From: Paguma larvata
Taxonomy: Eukaryota; Chordata; Mammalia; Carnivora; Viverridae
Direction: 5' to 3'
NCBI GenBank assembly: GCA_030068075.1
Contig: CM057843.1
Location: 42,601,832-42,665,831 of the forward strand
Length of the DNA: 64,000 nucleotides
Below the pieces are notes generated by a model. The model saw only the letters and a program-made list of their open reading frames with translations, searched no databases and was not told the DNA's origin. Made by a program: the position numbers and the translations under genes. Positions 13,014 through 49,994 of the stretch are shown here, in pieces; positions within the stretch are counted from its first letter, which is position 1; the number at the start of each line of letters is the position of its first letter.

Positions 13014-14363
13014 TAGAGTGATGTTTTTCTTGACAAAGGTTTACATTTTGCTTTTAAAAGGGACAACATCTAATAAAAAGATATTTATTATTGAGACAAG
13101 ATTATTCCTAAATCCCACTCACATATCATTTATTTGTTTGTAGACATTCATTTTTATGGTTTTCAGTAAGCCTGTAACATTATGAGCTATTAGACTTTGG
13201 AACTTTTTTTAAACAAGTGTCTGAGGGTCTGCTTTATTTGAGACTCTTGGGACATATCCAGATATATAAGGTTGATTTCCTCACCTTAGGCTTTCAGAAA
13301 ATATGACACTCTGCATCCAAGGCTAGTTTGGGTGGTTTGGAATGCTTATGAACACTAAGAATGCAACTAAGCAAAACTCAACTGATTCTCATCTTTGGCT
13401 AAAAATAAGATTGTGAATCCATTTCCCAGTCTTTAGAGAAGCCCCTGTGATGATTTACCAAAGATACAAACCACTTCCTTGTCAGAACATCACACGTTGA
13501 AGACGGAGCTGCCTGTAAATAAGCAAAAGAAAGCCTGTATTGAGGACAGAGGGGCAGTTACTGCATATGTAGAGTAGTATTTGGTGGCAGGATGAATACT
13601 GGTTACACAGGACAGGGTCTCAGCTCATGCCAGGTGTAGGCATAGCTTAATGATTGGGCATGAATGGGAAAGCACTACCTAGGTTCTAGATTCTACTGAT
13701 ACAGTGGGGGTGGGGTGGTTTTTTCTCCAAATTGCATATTTTAAATCGTTACTTGACAATTTTAGTAATTCATCTTCTATTCCATGCATGCATATATAAT
13801 TCTTAGTTAAAAAGTAAAATGAAAATGATGCTGTACTATTTATTGTACCTTTATTTTATATTTTTTTGACTAGAAGGCAAAATCTACTTTCCAGCTCTAT
13901 GAAAGCATTTTTATGAAGTGAAGTTAAAAGTATTTTGTATTTATCAAAATAAGGTGGTTACCACCTTATTATTTACCAGCTATTATTCTTCAAATAGCAC
14001 TTTAGAAAATAACTATTACAACATGTTCATATTTAGAACCATAAAAAATATTCTGACAAATTCTAAGAGCTCAGCGTTCTGCTCTTTGATAGTAAGTAAA
14101 AACTAATATGAAACATAAGACATAATGGTATGATATTTATATAGTACCCCTACATATATGGCATATTACCATTGTACTTCTTTCTTAAAGCAATAATGGA
14201 TACTTATAATATGCTCAACCAGCAGGATATGTGAAATATTTACCAAATATGTATTTATTCAGTAGCAAATATGTCTTGATTACTTAACTTACCATGGCAA
14301 ACCACTATACTTAGGCATTAGGGACACAGTAGTAAATAAATGTGCTCCCTTCACTTACTGTTC

Positions 14364-14584
14364 TTTTTTTTTTTTTAATGTTTATTTATTTTTGAGAGAG
14401 AGAGACAGAAGACAGAGCATGAGCGGAGGAGGGACAGAGAGAAAGGGAGACACAGAACCTGAAGTGGGCTCCAGGCTCTGAGTTGTCAGCACAGAGCCCG
14501 ACATAGGGCTCAAACTCATGAACTGTGAAATTGTGACCTGAGCCGAAGTCAGACGCTTAACCAACTGAGCCACCCAGGTGCCCC
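14364..14584 (-). mobile_element. Can-SINE, antisense
   Basis: Full-length from TAATGTTTATTTATTTTTG to CACCCAGGTGCCCC; flanking TCACTTACTGTTCTT/TTACTCACTGTTCTT. Confidence 0.93.
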
Positions 14585-14703
14585 TCCCTTTACTCACTGT
14601 TCTTAGAGTTCAGTGGGGAAGATAAACAAAAATAAGTTAACAAAAGACTAAAAAGTAAAATAACAGATTGTGGCATATGTTATTAAGGAATAATAACAAT
14701 GTA

Positions 14704-14777
14704 GGACTTGATCTCAGGACCTTGGGATCATGACCTCAGCTGAAATCAAGAGTTGGATGCTGAACTGAAACACCATG
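14704..14777 (-). mobile_element. Can-SINE fragment, antisense
   Basis: Only the head portion (GATCATGACCTCAGCTGAAA and AGAGTTGGATGC) is present, much changed. Confidence 0.6.
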
Positions 14778-14850
14778 AGTCTATATTGCCAATATAGACT
14801 CATCTGAGTTGTAAAATCTGTTCCCTCTTCTGGCCTTGGTACCGTATTTC

Positions 14851-15077
14851 TTTTTTTTTTTAATAATTCTTTTTAATGTTTATTTATTTTGAGAGAGAGA
14901 GTGAGAGCAAGCATGAGTGTGTGGAGGGGGGGTGGGCAGAGGGAGAAGAATCCCAAGCAGGTTCCATGCTGTCAGCGTAGAGCTGGATGCAGGGCTTGAT
15001 CCCATGAACCATGAGATCATCACCTGAGCTGAAATCAAGAGTCAGATGTTTAACCAACTGAGGCACCCAGGTGCCCC
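14851..15077 (-). mobile_element. Can-SINE, antisense
   Basis: Full-length, ends CACCCAGGTGCCCC; flanked by CCTTGGTA repeats. Confidence 0.9.
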
Positions 15078-16740
15078 GCCTTGGTATTTCATACTGATAC
15101 CTTGTTCCACAATAACTTTAAAAAAAAGCTGATGAATTTGACCAGATTGTTTGTATACATGTATTTATTCAACCACAACAAAAATTTATGGAATGCATAT
15201 GTGCCAGGCACAGTTCTAGACCCAAGAGAAACAGTGAACAAAACAAAATCATTGTGTTCATGGTGATTTCACCTTAGTAAGAAGGTAGTAAACCAATATA
15301 TGATAAATGTCGGGAGTGATAAATCATGTGAAGAAAAGTCAAATAGACCATGAGACTACAATGGACCAGAATACTATGTTCTTTGAGTGGCCTAAGGCGT
15401 CTCTGAGGAAATCAGTGTTTTCCCCCAGTTTTTGTTCTTTTGTCTCTTGGGTTAGTTCAGTTAATGAATGAAGGATTCAAGAACATTTTTGTATCTGTTG
15501 GTATTGTTCACATACTCATTAAGACAGTTATGACGAAGTCCTGCTTCTTTCCAATTCCTTAGCACCAAAAGATGAATACCTGATTTATGTTCTTCATTCC
15601 TTCATTGTTCTTCCATACACTTCAGTGCCTAAGAACCTCCACCCAACCCATCTATCCCTTTACCTTTTATCCAAAAAACAAGCCTTTGATATCTTTTCCA
15701 ATTTTCCAAAATCTTGGGATATGATTCATTTAATTAAAAATTATATTGTTCAATTAAATGTCTTCCAGATGTTGGATTATAACATGGGATTGCTTCTGAA
15801 GAGAGCTCTTTTATCCAAGTCTTTCTCCTAGTAAACTCTCAGCCATTGAAATTTGATGTCTTGGATGATCTTACAGTGATCCCAGCTTTAATGGCCAAGG
15901 CCCTAAATAAAATCGTACACTGCTCAAGTGTTCTATAGCATTGCACAAGTCTAAAATAGGTAACTGGCATCCACCCCACACCTCGTTGTTGGCTAACTGA
16001 CTTGTCCCATAAATAGCTCAGTGTTATGCGATCGCACAACTATAACTAACAGAGAAGGAATTTTTGTTTCCTACCACACATGTGTAGTCTCTGGTACTCA
16101 ACAAAATCAAGATCTGATTTACTGCACCCTAACCATAACATAGTTAAGAGAATTGTGCAAATCGGTAGCCAAATCATTTTGGATGGGTTTCAAGTTAGTC
16201 CTGCCTTACACCAAATTCTACACCATGGATCATAGTATTAGAGCAAGATTCAGTTTTACTACCTTGTGTACATGAAAGTAATGTTGCTGCCCCAATCGGG
16301 TTGATCCCAGAGTGTTTCTGCCAAGTGAACTAATCTCAAGTAAATCTGAGAAGGCATCATGGTAGTTTTATAAAACTGTTTTTCTAGAATCAAGAGCATG
16401 TTTTAAAAACCTACCTACTATTGGAATACAGTGGTTCATGTTTCTAACTCTTAGCTGGAATGTATCGTTTTATGTCAGAGAGATTTTTAAATACTATAAT
16501 TTAACAGAAGATTGTTTCCTAAATTCCTTCTCAGTAACTCAGAAGGTGACACTTGGGGCATTTTTCCAGATAAATCTATGCCCTTTGTGCATACAGCATT
16601 ACATCTTAGGTAACTGGAAATAAAACATAGGGTTCAATTCATGCTTTAGATATTTTCACTTTTCTTTTATTGGGTCTTTTTCAAAATAGCACGTTTATTG
16701 TATTTCTTAAAAGTCAAAATACTAGATCAAAAACAAGTGA

Positions 16741-16943
16741 TTTTTTTTTTTTTTTACTGTTTATTTATTTTGAGAGAGACAGAGACAGAGTGCGAGTGGG
16801 TTAGGGACAGAGTGAGAAGGAGACACAGAATTCGAAGCAGGCTCCAGGCCCTGAGTTGTTAGCACAGAGATCGATGCGGGGCTCGAACTCACGAACTGCG
16901 AGATCAGTCAGATGCTTAACCGTCTGAACCACCCAGACGCCCC
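16741..16943 (-). mobile_element. Can-SINE, antisense
   Basis: T-run, ACTGTTTATTTATTTTGAG, then head ending CACCCAGACGCCCC. Confidence 0.9.
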
Positions 16944-17335
16944 AAGGGATTCTTTTTAAATTCCCTTTGCTAATTATTTTACCTGTCAAAATGCTGATTA
17001 TTCAAGTGTGGAATAAAAATAAAGAATATGTCTGTGATATCAAAGCTATAGGCAGTTCTTCCCCTAATCCTGGCTTCGTACTTTCACTTATAGGCCTTCA
17101 GTTTGTTTTACAGTCAGAGTTTCGTAGATCAGTTATATACCTTCCCATGGCCAGGCTGAATGTGTACATTATGAAACATTTTTAAAGCTAAAATTCAGTT
17201 CAAAAATACTGATCTACCAAGAGGGGCTTAAAAGCATTTGTCTCTAGGTTTTATAACTGAATATTTAGTCTAGTGTATTTAAAAGCTGAAGGGGAAAAAA
17301 AAACCCACCCAAACAACTGATTGTTTGTTTAACAG

Positions 17336-41321
<23,986 letters not shown>

Positions 41322-43830
41322 CGCCCCGTCTCCACCTCCAGCTTCTTCGTCCTCGCCAGAGGAGTTACTCTTGTGGATGTTTTAATTCCATGAATCGCTT
41401 CTCTTTGGAAACAATACTCATAATGTGAAGTGTTAATACTAGTTGTAACTTTAGTGTTTCTGTGCATGGTAGCACCAGTGAAGGGAGCGTGCGCGAGTGT
41501 GTGAGCGCGAAGGTGGTGAACGTGTGTGTGGGTGAGTTTTCACGTCGGGCTGTTTTCTCCCCTTTGTGTCCAGAGTTTAGTTGCAGCACCAGGGCCGCAA
41601 AGAGAGGCTGTGGTTGTTTTAACCTTGTGCAGAAAGGCAGTAGTTCCATGAACCTGGGAACCTGGCCATGTGTCTCGATGGTGGCTGAACTTTGACATGT
41701 GGCTGTCCAAGTCAGAGAAGGACAAAGGGAGGAGAAAGCACCTCTCCTGTGAGGTTTGTGACTGTGTCCGCCAAGCAATCAATATATAACCGTGATCGTC
41801 TCTGCTTTCCTCTGAAATGTACAAACTGCCTTTTGAAAAAGAAAGCCGTCCTCCCTCCTTCCCTCTCCCCGATTCCCATTTTCCTGGGTAGGGATGGGAC
41901 AAAGTGGGGGACATACAGTGGTTGTTGGGGCAAGGGAAGTCACGGGTTGTCTGATGGGTAGTTGCTTTTTAAGTAACATCGAACCCATCTCCATGTGCTC
42001 TCCCGCCCCCTCCTTCCTTCCACTGTGTGACTCGCCCCTCAGTTCTGTGTGTGCACGTGCGCAGACACTTTTGATGAACCAGAGAAAAGAGGGTCACATA
42101 ACTGCAGCTTACAGTGCTGATGTCCTTTGTGTCACGGCCAGAGAGGAAGGCCGGACCGTGACCCGCAGGCACTGCGAAAGCTGCCTTGCTACCTGGGGCA
42201 GCTGTCCCTCCGGTCTGCCCATCCTTCCGCCCTAGAGCCCAGCCACCCCACGGCTCACTGATGGTGGCCGCTCACACAAGCTGGCTGGTGTTTTGTTTGT
42301 AAATCGGGACTTCTTGTTTTGCTCTTCCCGCCCTAATCTGACATCACAGCCCTTTCTTCCTGTGGCAGGTCCTGTGCCCTTCACACCCAGGTCACCTGGA
42401 TTCCCTTCACTGTCCGCACGGGCCATCTCAGGGAGGGGCTGGCGGGGGCGCAGTCCCAACCCAGGGCCAGCATGCTCAGCAACGTTGTTGCCCACCTGGT
42501 ACAGGCTGCCGGGTGTCGGCAAGGGCAATCTGGGGGAACGCAGTCAGTGCGTTTCCTAGGAAGTTTGGTAGGCTGCAAAACCCAAACAAAACAGCTTCAG
42601 TATAACGTCCACAATATCTTCCGTAGCTTTACCCCAGAAGGAAGGAACGGGCTATGGCAGTCAGGTGGGAAGAGGGGGAAGCAGGTGTGGCTTTTGGGGT
42701 AGGCCTAAAGGTTACTCACCCCCAGCCCCCTTCTCTAAAAGAAGGAATGACCACACCAGGAGAGAATGGCCCTAAAAACCTTATTTTTATACATGCGAGT
42801 ATATAAACAGATATTTTTTTTACAAAAATGACTTCTGAATTTATCAGTGTTTTGATGTTAAAGGAAAATATTCCTCTGTAGTAAATTATTTATTGGAAGA
42901 CAACTTTTTCAAAGCTGCTGTTTGCCCTTGCCTGGTTTCATACACTGATTTATTTTTCTATGCCAGGCAGTAGACTCTCTCTGCCTTTGAGAGCAGGCCA
43001 ACCCCTCTATGATACCAGCAGTGACATAGGATGTCGCTAAGCTCTTTACATACCTCTCAAGATTTGATTAAAATTCCACCCGTGAGGATGGAGTGTTGCG
43101 GAAGGGGGAGGAGGAGGCCTGACCGCTCTTGGACTCAGTCATCAAGAGCCCTTCCCTGCCTGCCCCTTGGACTTCACCAGCCCCCCACCCCACTCCCGAG
43201 TGCTGTGGCAGGGGGGCCGAGAGCTCAGCGGCCCCGACGGGGCAGGACTGACACACTTTCACGTTGGCAGGGACCCAGCCCCAGGGTGTGCTGTGGTCTG
43301 CAGAGCTCACCCTTACGGTTGGCACTGGAGATGGGAGGACAGGAGCCGAAGAGTGTGGCAGCCCCGAGAGAGGGGGCCCGTGCTGGTCGGTCGCTGACCT
43401 GTCCTCAGTTTTCCTGAGGCTGTGCCTGTAGATGGGAGAGATGTTTGACTGAAAGGTATGCTCGCTATCTGCGTTGTGTTTTCTCTTTTCTCCCTGTTCC
43501 TGCAAACCACAAGAGGCAGTGGCAAGCCTTGGCCTCCTCTGCCTCTCACTCGCCCCCAGACACGCGCACACATAAGTCATCAAACATTTCAATGTGTGGT
43601 ATGTGTGGGGTTTTCGTAAGGGGGCGGGGAGACTAAAAGTGAGTAGAACTTAAAGTGGAAGTATACTTTTTATAATTTTTCTTTTTAAAACTTTGTGAAA
43701 TTATTTCAGATACATATTTTAGTGTTGAGGCAGATTAGTATATAGCCACCAAAAAAGTATTGTGTACAGTTTGGGGCAGTCACAAAATCGTGTATTTTAT
43801 GTTACAATAAAGGCTTCCTCCGAAGGGACA
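41322..43830 (+). other. STAT5B: STAT5B 3' untranslated region
   Basis: About 2.5 kb of non-coding DNA with no recognisable Can-SINE or LINE runs from the stop codon to the first good poly(A) signal. The length resembles the human STAT5B 3' UTR. An AT-rich part near 42880-42900 holds a TATTTATT motif, a possible AU-rich stability element. The last 200 bases are AT-rich. The right end is estimated from the poly(A) signal. Confidence 0.8.
43806..43811 (+). terminator. STAT5B: poly(A) signal, STAT5B
   Basis: Canonical AATAAA, followed within 40 bases by a T/GT-rich downstream element. It is the first canonical signal after the stop codon with such a context. Confidence 0.8.
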
Positions 43831-44516
43831 ATAGTGAGTTCTGTTTTTCTTTTTTTCCATCGCAGTGGTGAGGGAGAGTGGCTTTGATAGGGAATACTCG
43901 CGATCATCAGTGTGACAGTGAAAGCGGAACTGGTGGCCTCCACGAGTGTGTCTTCAGCTTTGGTGGCAGAAGGGGGCATTTCTTACCTTTGTGTTCATAT
44001 GATGTTTTAAAAATTAGAGTGATCGTCTGTCCCTCCTGGCCTCCTGATTCCACACTCTTGCCATTACAAAGCTTACCCTGAAGTTTCAGCACATTTCGAG
44101 TGCCTGCCCTGAGCTGGGCTTGGTGTGTGGAAAGAGAAATCGTTCTGCCCTCAGCAGGATCGTGGCCCAGGACAGACATAACCAAACATCTCTATCCAGG
44201 AGATTGGCTCACGCTGCAGTAAAACTGTCCTGAGGCCGGGAGGGAATACAGGAGGACATGGAAGAAGGGCACCGGTCCGAGCTGACCCCTAAAGAGCACA
44301 CAGGAGGTAGAGAGGAGAGGCGCTCAGCCGGAGAGCCGCACAGGCAGAGGCTGGAGATGCAGGAGGGCCAGATGTGGCTGGATGGAGGGTGACGTGTGGT
44401 TCTCCACTCAGGCCTGTGTCACAGTCTCCTGGAAGACCGGCTTAAGTGCAGATCGCTGGGCAACACTCCAGAGTCTCCCAGCCAGTAGGCCTGGGGTCAA
44501 GCCTCACAATTTGCAT

Positions 44517-44654
44517 TTCTTTTTTTCTTTTTTTTTTTTAGAGAGTGAGTGAGTGAGGAAGGGGCAGAGAGGGAGAGAGAAGATCCAAAGCCGGCTCTGT
44601 GCTGACAGCAGAGAGCCCTTTGGGGGCTCGAACTCACGAACCATGAGGCACCCC
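44517..44654 (-). mobile_element. Can-SINE, truncated, antisense
   Basis: Head portion is internally deleted (ACTCACGAACCATGAGGCACCCC region); flanking AATTTGCATTTCT/AATTTGTGTTTCT. Confidence 0.85.
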
Positions 44655-46084
44655 AGAATTTGTGTTTCTAACAAGTTCTCAGGTGATGTGGGGGCAAGGA
44701 CCACACTTTGAGAACTGTGGCCAGGGATGAAGCCTGGCGTGCCAGGCTAAGAGTTTAAACTCCACCTCAGCATGATGGTAAGTGAAACCTTGCCAGACTT
44801 TAAGCAAGGGAACGGCCAGAGTCTCATTTTATTGCATGTAGTGACACCACATACGACGGATGGAAGGGAGGCAAAAAAGGAAGCTAGGGATCTGGAGAGG
44901 CTGTTTCCACAGTGCGGGTCAGAGGAGAGGAGGTTCTAGATGAGCGTACCACAGCAGTGGCCCTGAGGCCTACTGTGCAGACATAGTGACCAATGTTGGA
45001 AGGCAGGATTGGAGTCTAGAAAATTCCAGGTTTCCGGCTTGGGAAGTAGTCGATAGAGATCCTCCTCACTAAGATGGGGAGGGGGAAGATGTGGGAGAGG
45101 GGCAAGTTGGGAGGAAGACCGAGTACAAATCCGGATACGTCTGAATGTCCAAGGTGTGCAGCCTAAGAACGATCAGGGCTAAGAGATATGGATGAGGGGA
45201 GGGGAGCAGGACAGAGAGGCAGGCTGTGAAACAGAAAACTTCGAATCTCTCCTCAAAAGGAACCGACTTCATTTGCAAGGCAAGTGCAAGCTTAAGGGTG
45301 CTCTCAGAAACCTTGGAGGTTGTGAAAGGCAAATGGCAGGAGAATGATAGCTTCATCGGAGACAGAGCCTGAACTGGGCTAGCTAGCGTGCTAGAGAGAA
45401 TGGGGAAAGAGACAGCTGGGAGGAGCTCTCCCGGGGTCAGAACAAATCCCAAGCACTGGCCGCGAAACCATCCCTTCAAAGAAGCCTGGATTTGATTGGA
45501 TCAGTTTGTGGAGCAATTTCTTCCCCCAAAGCACTGTTGGAAAATATATAGCAATTAGCTGCCAATTCGTGTAGCTTAACGTCAGGGCGTGGTCAGGGAA
45601 ATAGGTGAAAATCACTGTCATGTTAGGGTAACTGGGCATACTCAAGTCTGCACCCCCTTAATGAGCAATAGCAGAGGTTTTGTACTGTAGGGAGGTGGGG
45701 GGTGGGAAGTAGACAGACTCACTGAAATGATCCAGCCACTCACTAAACAAATAACAATAACAAGCCCTGGAAAATTCACAAATATATGGAAGTTAAACAA
45801 TATACTACTAAATAACCGACTGAAAAAGAATAAAGTTGAAGTCACGTGTCGCAATGAGTCAAAACTTACTCCAAAGCAACAATAATCAACATAGCGTGAT
45901 ACTGACATAAGGATAGATGTATGGATCCGTGGAATAGAATTCCGAGTCCAGAAGGAAACCCGGGTGTCTGTGGTCAACTGATTTTTGACCTGGGGTGCCA
46001 AGATCATCCAATGGGGAAAGAATAGTCTTTTCAACAAGTGGTGCTGGGACAACTGGATAGCCACACGCAAAAGAATAAAGTGGG

Positions 46085-46303
46085 GTGGGGGGGTGGGTTG
46101 CCTGGGTAGCTCAGTTGGTTGAGTGTCCAACTTTGGCTCAGGTCATGATCTCACAGTTTGGGAGTTCGAGCCCCACATTGGGCTGCTGCTGTCAGCCTGT
46201 CAGTGTGGGGCCTGCTTTGTATCCTCCGTCCTCCTCTTTCTCTGCCCCTCCCCCGCACGCAGGTGCGAATTACTCTTTCTCTCAAAAAATAAAACATTAA
46301 AAA
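46085..46303 (+). mobile_element. Can-SINE, sense, inside LINE-1
   Basis: Flanked by AAAAGAATAAAGT on both sides. Confidence 0.93.
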
Positions 46304-46489
46304 AAAAGAATAAAGTTGGAGCTTTACGTTACATCACCTACAAAAGTTAAAATGGATCAAAGACCTAAATGTAAGAGATAAAACTATAAAACTCTTAGAA
46401 GAAACCATAGAAAACTTCATGACGTTGGATTTGGCAATGATTTCTTGGCCATGACACCACAGGCAACATAAGATAAATCAGACCTCATC

Positions 46490-46627
46490 GGGGTGCCTGG
46501 GTGGCTCAGTTGGTTAAGCATCCGACTTTGGCTCGGGTGCGAAGTTGGCTTGGGATTCTTGCTCTCTCCTCTCTGCCCCAACCCCACTCATGCTCTCTCT
46601 CAAAATAAATAAATAAACTTCAAAAAA
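46490..46627 (+). mobile_element. Can-SINE, internally deleted, sense
   Basis: Intact head, then a jump from GGCTCGGGTGCGAAG straight to GCTTGGGATTCTTG. Flanking ACCTCATC on both sides. Confidence 0.88.
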
Positions 46628-46791
46628 ATTGCACCTCATCAGAACAAAACTTTTATGCACCAAAGGACATTGTTAGAGTGAATAGGCAATCCACAGATTG
46701 GGAGAAAATCTGTGCAAATTATATGTCTGATAAGAGATTAATATCCAGAATATATAAAGAATTCCTACAAGTCAACAACAATTTAAGAACA

Positions 46792-47001
46792 ATTTTTTTA
46801 ATGTTTATTTATTTTTGAGGTAAAGGGAGATAGAGCACAAGCTGGGGAGAGGCAGAGAGATGGAGACAGAGAATCTGAAGCAGCACTCCAGGCTCTGAGC
46901 TGTCAGCGCAGAGTCCAATGTGCGGCTGGAACTCAGGAACTGCAAGATCATGACCTGAACCGAAGTCAGACGCTTAACCAGCTGAGCCACTGAGGTACCC
47001 C
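46792..47001 (-). mobile_element. Can-SINE, antisense
   Basis: TTTTTTAATGTTTATTTATT to CCACTGAGGTACCCC, inside LINE-1. Confidence 0.92.
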
Positions 47002-47088
47002 ATTTTTAAATGGAAAGGATGTGAGTAGACATTTCTCTGAAGACAGTAAGTTCACAAGAAATGCTCAGTCGTTAGAAGTGCAAATCAT

Positions 47089-47320
47089 GGGGCACCTGGA
47101 TGGCTTAGTCAGTTAAGCATCTGACTCTTGATTTCAGCTCAAGTCATGATCTCACCGTTAGTGAGCTGGAGTCCCCAGTTGAGGTCCGCGCTGACAGCTC
47201 AGAGCCTGGAGCCTGCTTCAGATTCTATGCCTCCATCTCTCTGCCCCTCCCACGCTTGCTCTCTATATCTCTCCCAAAATAAAAAAAAAAACTTTAAAAT
47301 TTTTTTCTAAAAAAAAAAAG
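47089..47320 (+). mobile_element. Can-SINE, sense
   Basis: Flanked by AGAAGTGCAAATCA/AGAAATGCAAATCA. Confidence 0.92.
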
Positions 47321-48060
47321 AAATGCAAATCACAACTACAATGAGATACCGCTTCTTACCCATGAGATTGGCTATTATCAAACAAAACAAAACAATAACT
47401 CTTGTAGGGGATATGAAAAAATTGGAACCCATGTGCATTGCAGGCGGGCATGTAAAATAGTGCAGCTGCTGTGAAAATACCATGGAGATTCCTCGAAAAG
47501 TTAAACATGTGATCCAGCAGTTCCACTTCTGGGTGTGTACCCAAAAGACCTGAAAGCAGAGACTGAAACAGGTATTTGCACACCTATGTTCACAGCAGCA
47601 TTATTCACAATAGCCAGACGGTGAAAACAACACAGATGTCCATCAAGGGGTAAATGGATAAACTAAATGTGGTCTATACATACAAGGGAATACCATGCAG
47701 TTTTAAAAAGGAAGGAAATTCTGACACGTGCTACAACATAGGTGACTCTTGAAGACCTTATGCTGAATGAATAAGACAGACACAAAAGGACTAATATCGT
47801 ATGGTTGCCCCTATGTTAGGTACCTGGAGTAGTCAAATTCATAAAGACAGAAAATAAAATCATGGTCATCGGTGACTAGGGGGAGGAGGAATGGGGACTG
47901 AGTGTTTAATGAGTTGAGTTTCAGTTTAGGAAGATGAAAAAGTTCTGGAAATGAATGGTGATGATGGTTGCACGATGGGGTGAATGTACTCAATATCATG
48001 AAGTGGATACCTGACAGGGTTAAAATGGGAAATCTTATGCATATTTTACCACAATAAAAA

Positions 48061-48990
48061 ATCAAAGATGTAAATGTAAGAGCTAATTTTATAAAAGTAT
48101 TGGAAGAAAACATAGGAGTAAATCTTCATGACCTTGGATTTGACAATAGATCCCAAGATGTGATACCAAAGCACAAGCAACAAAAGAAAAAGTAGATAAT
48201 TAAACTTCATCAAAATTTAAATTTTGTGCTTCAAATAACACTATCAAGAAAATGAAAAGACAACCCACAGAATGGAAGAATACATTCGCAAATCGTCTGA
48301 CAGGGAACTCGAATGTAAAATTGATAAAGAACTCTTACAGCTTAGTAATAAAAAGACAAATAGCCCAGTAAAAAATAGGTTGGAGGATCTGAAAAGACAT
48401 TTCTCCATAGAAGTATACAAATGGCCAATACTACATGAAAAGATGCTTGATCATTGGTCCTTGGGGACCAGGCACATTAAAACAGACTCAAGTCACCACA
48501 CCGCACTACAATAGCTATAATCAAAAAGTCAGATAATAACAAGTGTTGGCAAGGATGTAGAGAATTTGGAACCCTCAAACATTGCTGGTGGGGATGTAAA
48601 ATGGTGCAGCCACTATGGAAACCAGTTTGGCAGTTCCTTACACAATTACACAGAGCTACTAGGCAACCCAGCTATTCTATTCATCGGAATGCAAGAAATC
48701 CCTTGCATTCATCACATTTTTACGCAAGAAAATAAAAACATATATCCACAGAAAAACTTTTACAAAAATATCCATAACAGCGTTATACATAGTACCCAAA
48801 GAATGGAAATGACCCAAATGCCCATCAACTGATGAACGGATAAATAAATGTGGTGTGGCATATCCATACCATGAAATATTGTTTGGCAATAAAAAGGGAT
48901 GAATTACTGCTACAAGGTACTACATGGAAGGACCTTGAAAACGTGCTAAGTGAAAAGAATCAAAACAAAAGACCACGTGTTCTATGATTC
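48061..48990 (+). mobile_element. second LINE-1 3' remnant, sense
   Basis: Repeats the order of L1 3' landmarks already seen in the element to its left (for example AACATTGCTGGTGGGGATGT, GGAATGACCCAAATGCCC region), so it is a separate, tandem L1 end. Confidence 0.75.
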
Positions 48991-49404
48991 CATTTATATG
49001 AAATGTCCAGAACAGACAAATCTATTCGAGAGCAAGTGGATTTGTGGTTGCTTATGCCGGGGGTGGGGATTCCTTTCTCTACTACCTTTGCTAGTAGATC
49101 TTTGTGACAGGGTTTCTGGATTGGGAGAAATTTTTGGGTTTTGTTTTTTTTTGTTTTTTTTTTTTTTTAACAGTTCTCCAGCCTGAACCTGCTTTCCTGG
49201 GATGCACCCTTCTCCCAACTCAGGCTGCTTCCTGGCACTCTTTTCCGCACACAGCTTTCTCTTCTCTCACCTGCAAGAGTTTGAAGTCTCTGGCGGTAGC
49301 TTCCTCCCACCTGCCAGCTTGGGCTTGGGCCCTTAGGCAAGCTACCCCTTTAAGAGCACCCCCCCCCCAGCTCCTCCCCCAGGCCTGTGACCGGATTTCC
49401 CCAT

Positions 49405-49521
49405 CAGGGCCCCGCCCTTTAAAGCCACGGCTCCATCTTTCTGGCTGACCGTGTACAGAGATCCAAGCATCCGCCGAGGGGGCCCTGGGTGCTGAGAGTG
49501 GGCGCAAGTGGGCTATGACAG
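49405..49521 (+). promoter_or_regulatory. GHDC: possible GHDC promoter and non-coding first exon
   Basis: A GC-box-like GCCCCGCCC is followed directly by TTTAAA near 49420, the first promoter-like motif upstream of GHDC. A possible splice donor ACAG|GTGCAC lies at 49521, and a matching acceptor CCCCAG at 49950 precedes the start-codon exon. This is inference from position and motifs only. Confidence 0.35.
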
Positions 49522-49639
49522 GTGCACATGGGACATGGGACCACTTCCCTGGGGCTTAGGAGGGGCCCGGAGCTGGCACAGGGTGGATTCTGGGATGAAG
49601 CAGTGCTACTTGGGAGTGGGCAGGACATGTCATAGAGCC

Positions 49640-49800
49640 GCCGCTGTGTGCCAGGCACTGTGTCGAACCCTGTCTGTATCTTCTGCAAAGCTGTTATCAT
49701 TCCCATTTTACAGACAGGGGAACAGAGCCCAGAGCAGCTAGCTGACTTACCCAGGCCCCTACAGCTAACCAAGTGGCAGAGCCTGGGTCCAACCTCAGGT
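49640..49800 (-). mobile_element. MIR element, antisense
   Basis: CCCATTTTACAGACAGGGGA and CTAACCAAGTGGCAGAGCC. Confidence 0.8.
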
Positions 49801-49994
49801 CAGTGTGACTCCAAAGCCTTGATGTTGTCTCCTCTGCATCACCTGCCTGCTGGTCCCGGCTTCTTCCCAGACTTCCTTTTTCTTTGCTTTCTTGTATGGT
49901 AGGGTGGGCTTAAGGTGGGGGAGAAATGGGTTATCCTCTCCTCCCCCCAGTACCAGAACTTGGGGCCCTTCCTCCTCCCAGGAGCTGCTTGGAA

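Larger units (their letters stand above)
1..17335 (+). other. STAT5B: probable STAT5B intron 1 (partial), repeat-rich
   Basis: No coding exon is recognisable between the left edge and the STAT5B start-codon exon. The stretch is AT-rich and has no CpG island, so the STAT5B promoter and its non-coding first exon(s) probably lie further left. It holds Can-SINEs, LINE-1 fragments, MIR elements, a Tigger-like DNA transposon and simple repeats, listed separately. The parts between those repeats (for example 800-3040, 3300-4930, 5200-6590, 13020-14350 and 15080-16730) show nothing I can name. That this is intron rather than flanking DNA is inferred from the known structure of mammalian STAT5B, which has a long first intron. 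Confidence 0.7.
45740..48060 (+). mobile_element. LINE-1 remnant, sense, broken by SINEs
   Basis: L1 ORF2-end and 3' text in order: CACAAATATATGGAAGTTAA, GGTGCTGGGACAACTGGATA, AGAATATATAAAGAATTCCT, ATGCTGAATGAATAAGACAG. Interrupted by four Can-SINEs. No open reading frame of note. Confidence 0.8.
43831..49400 (+). other. STAT5B-GHDC intergenic region
   Basis: It starts with about 1.5 kb resembling an old, much-diverged mammalian repeat (44080-45300, low confidence), including a truncated Can-SINE. LINE-1 remnants with four SINEs follow (45740-48990). The last 300 bases before GHDC include a poly-T run at 49145-49168 and turn GC-rich. No coding gene is recognisable. Confidence 0.65.
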
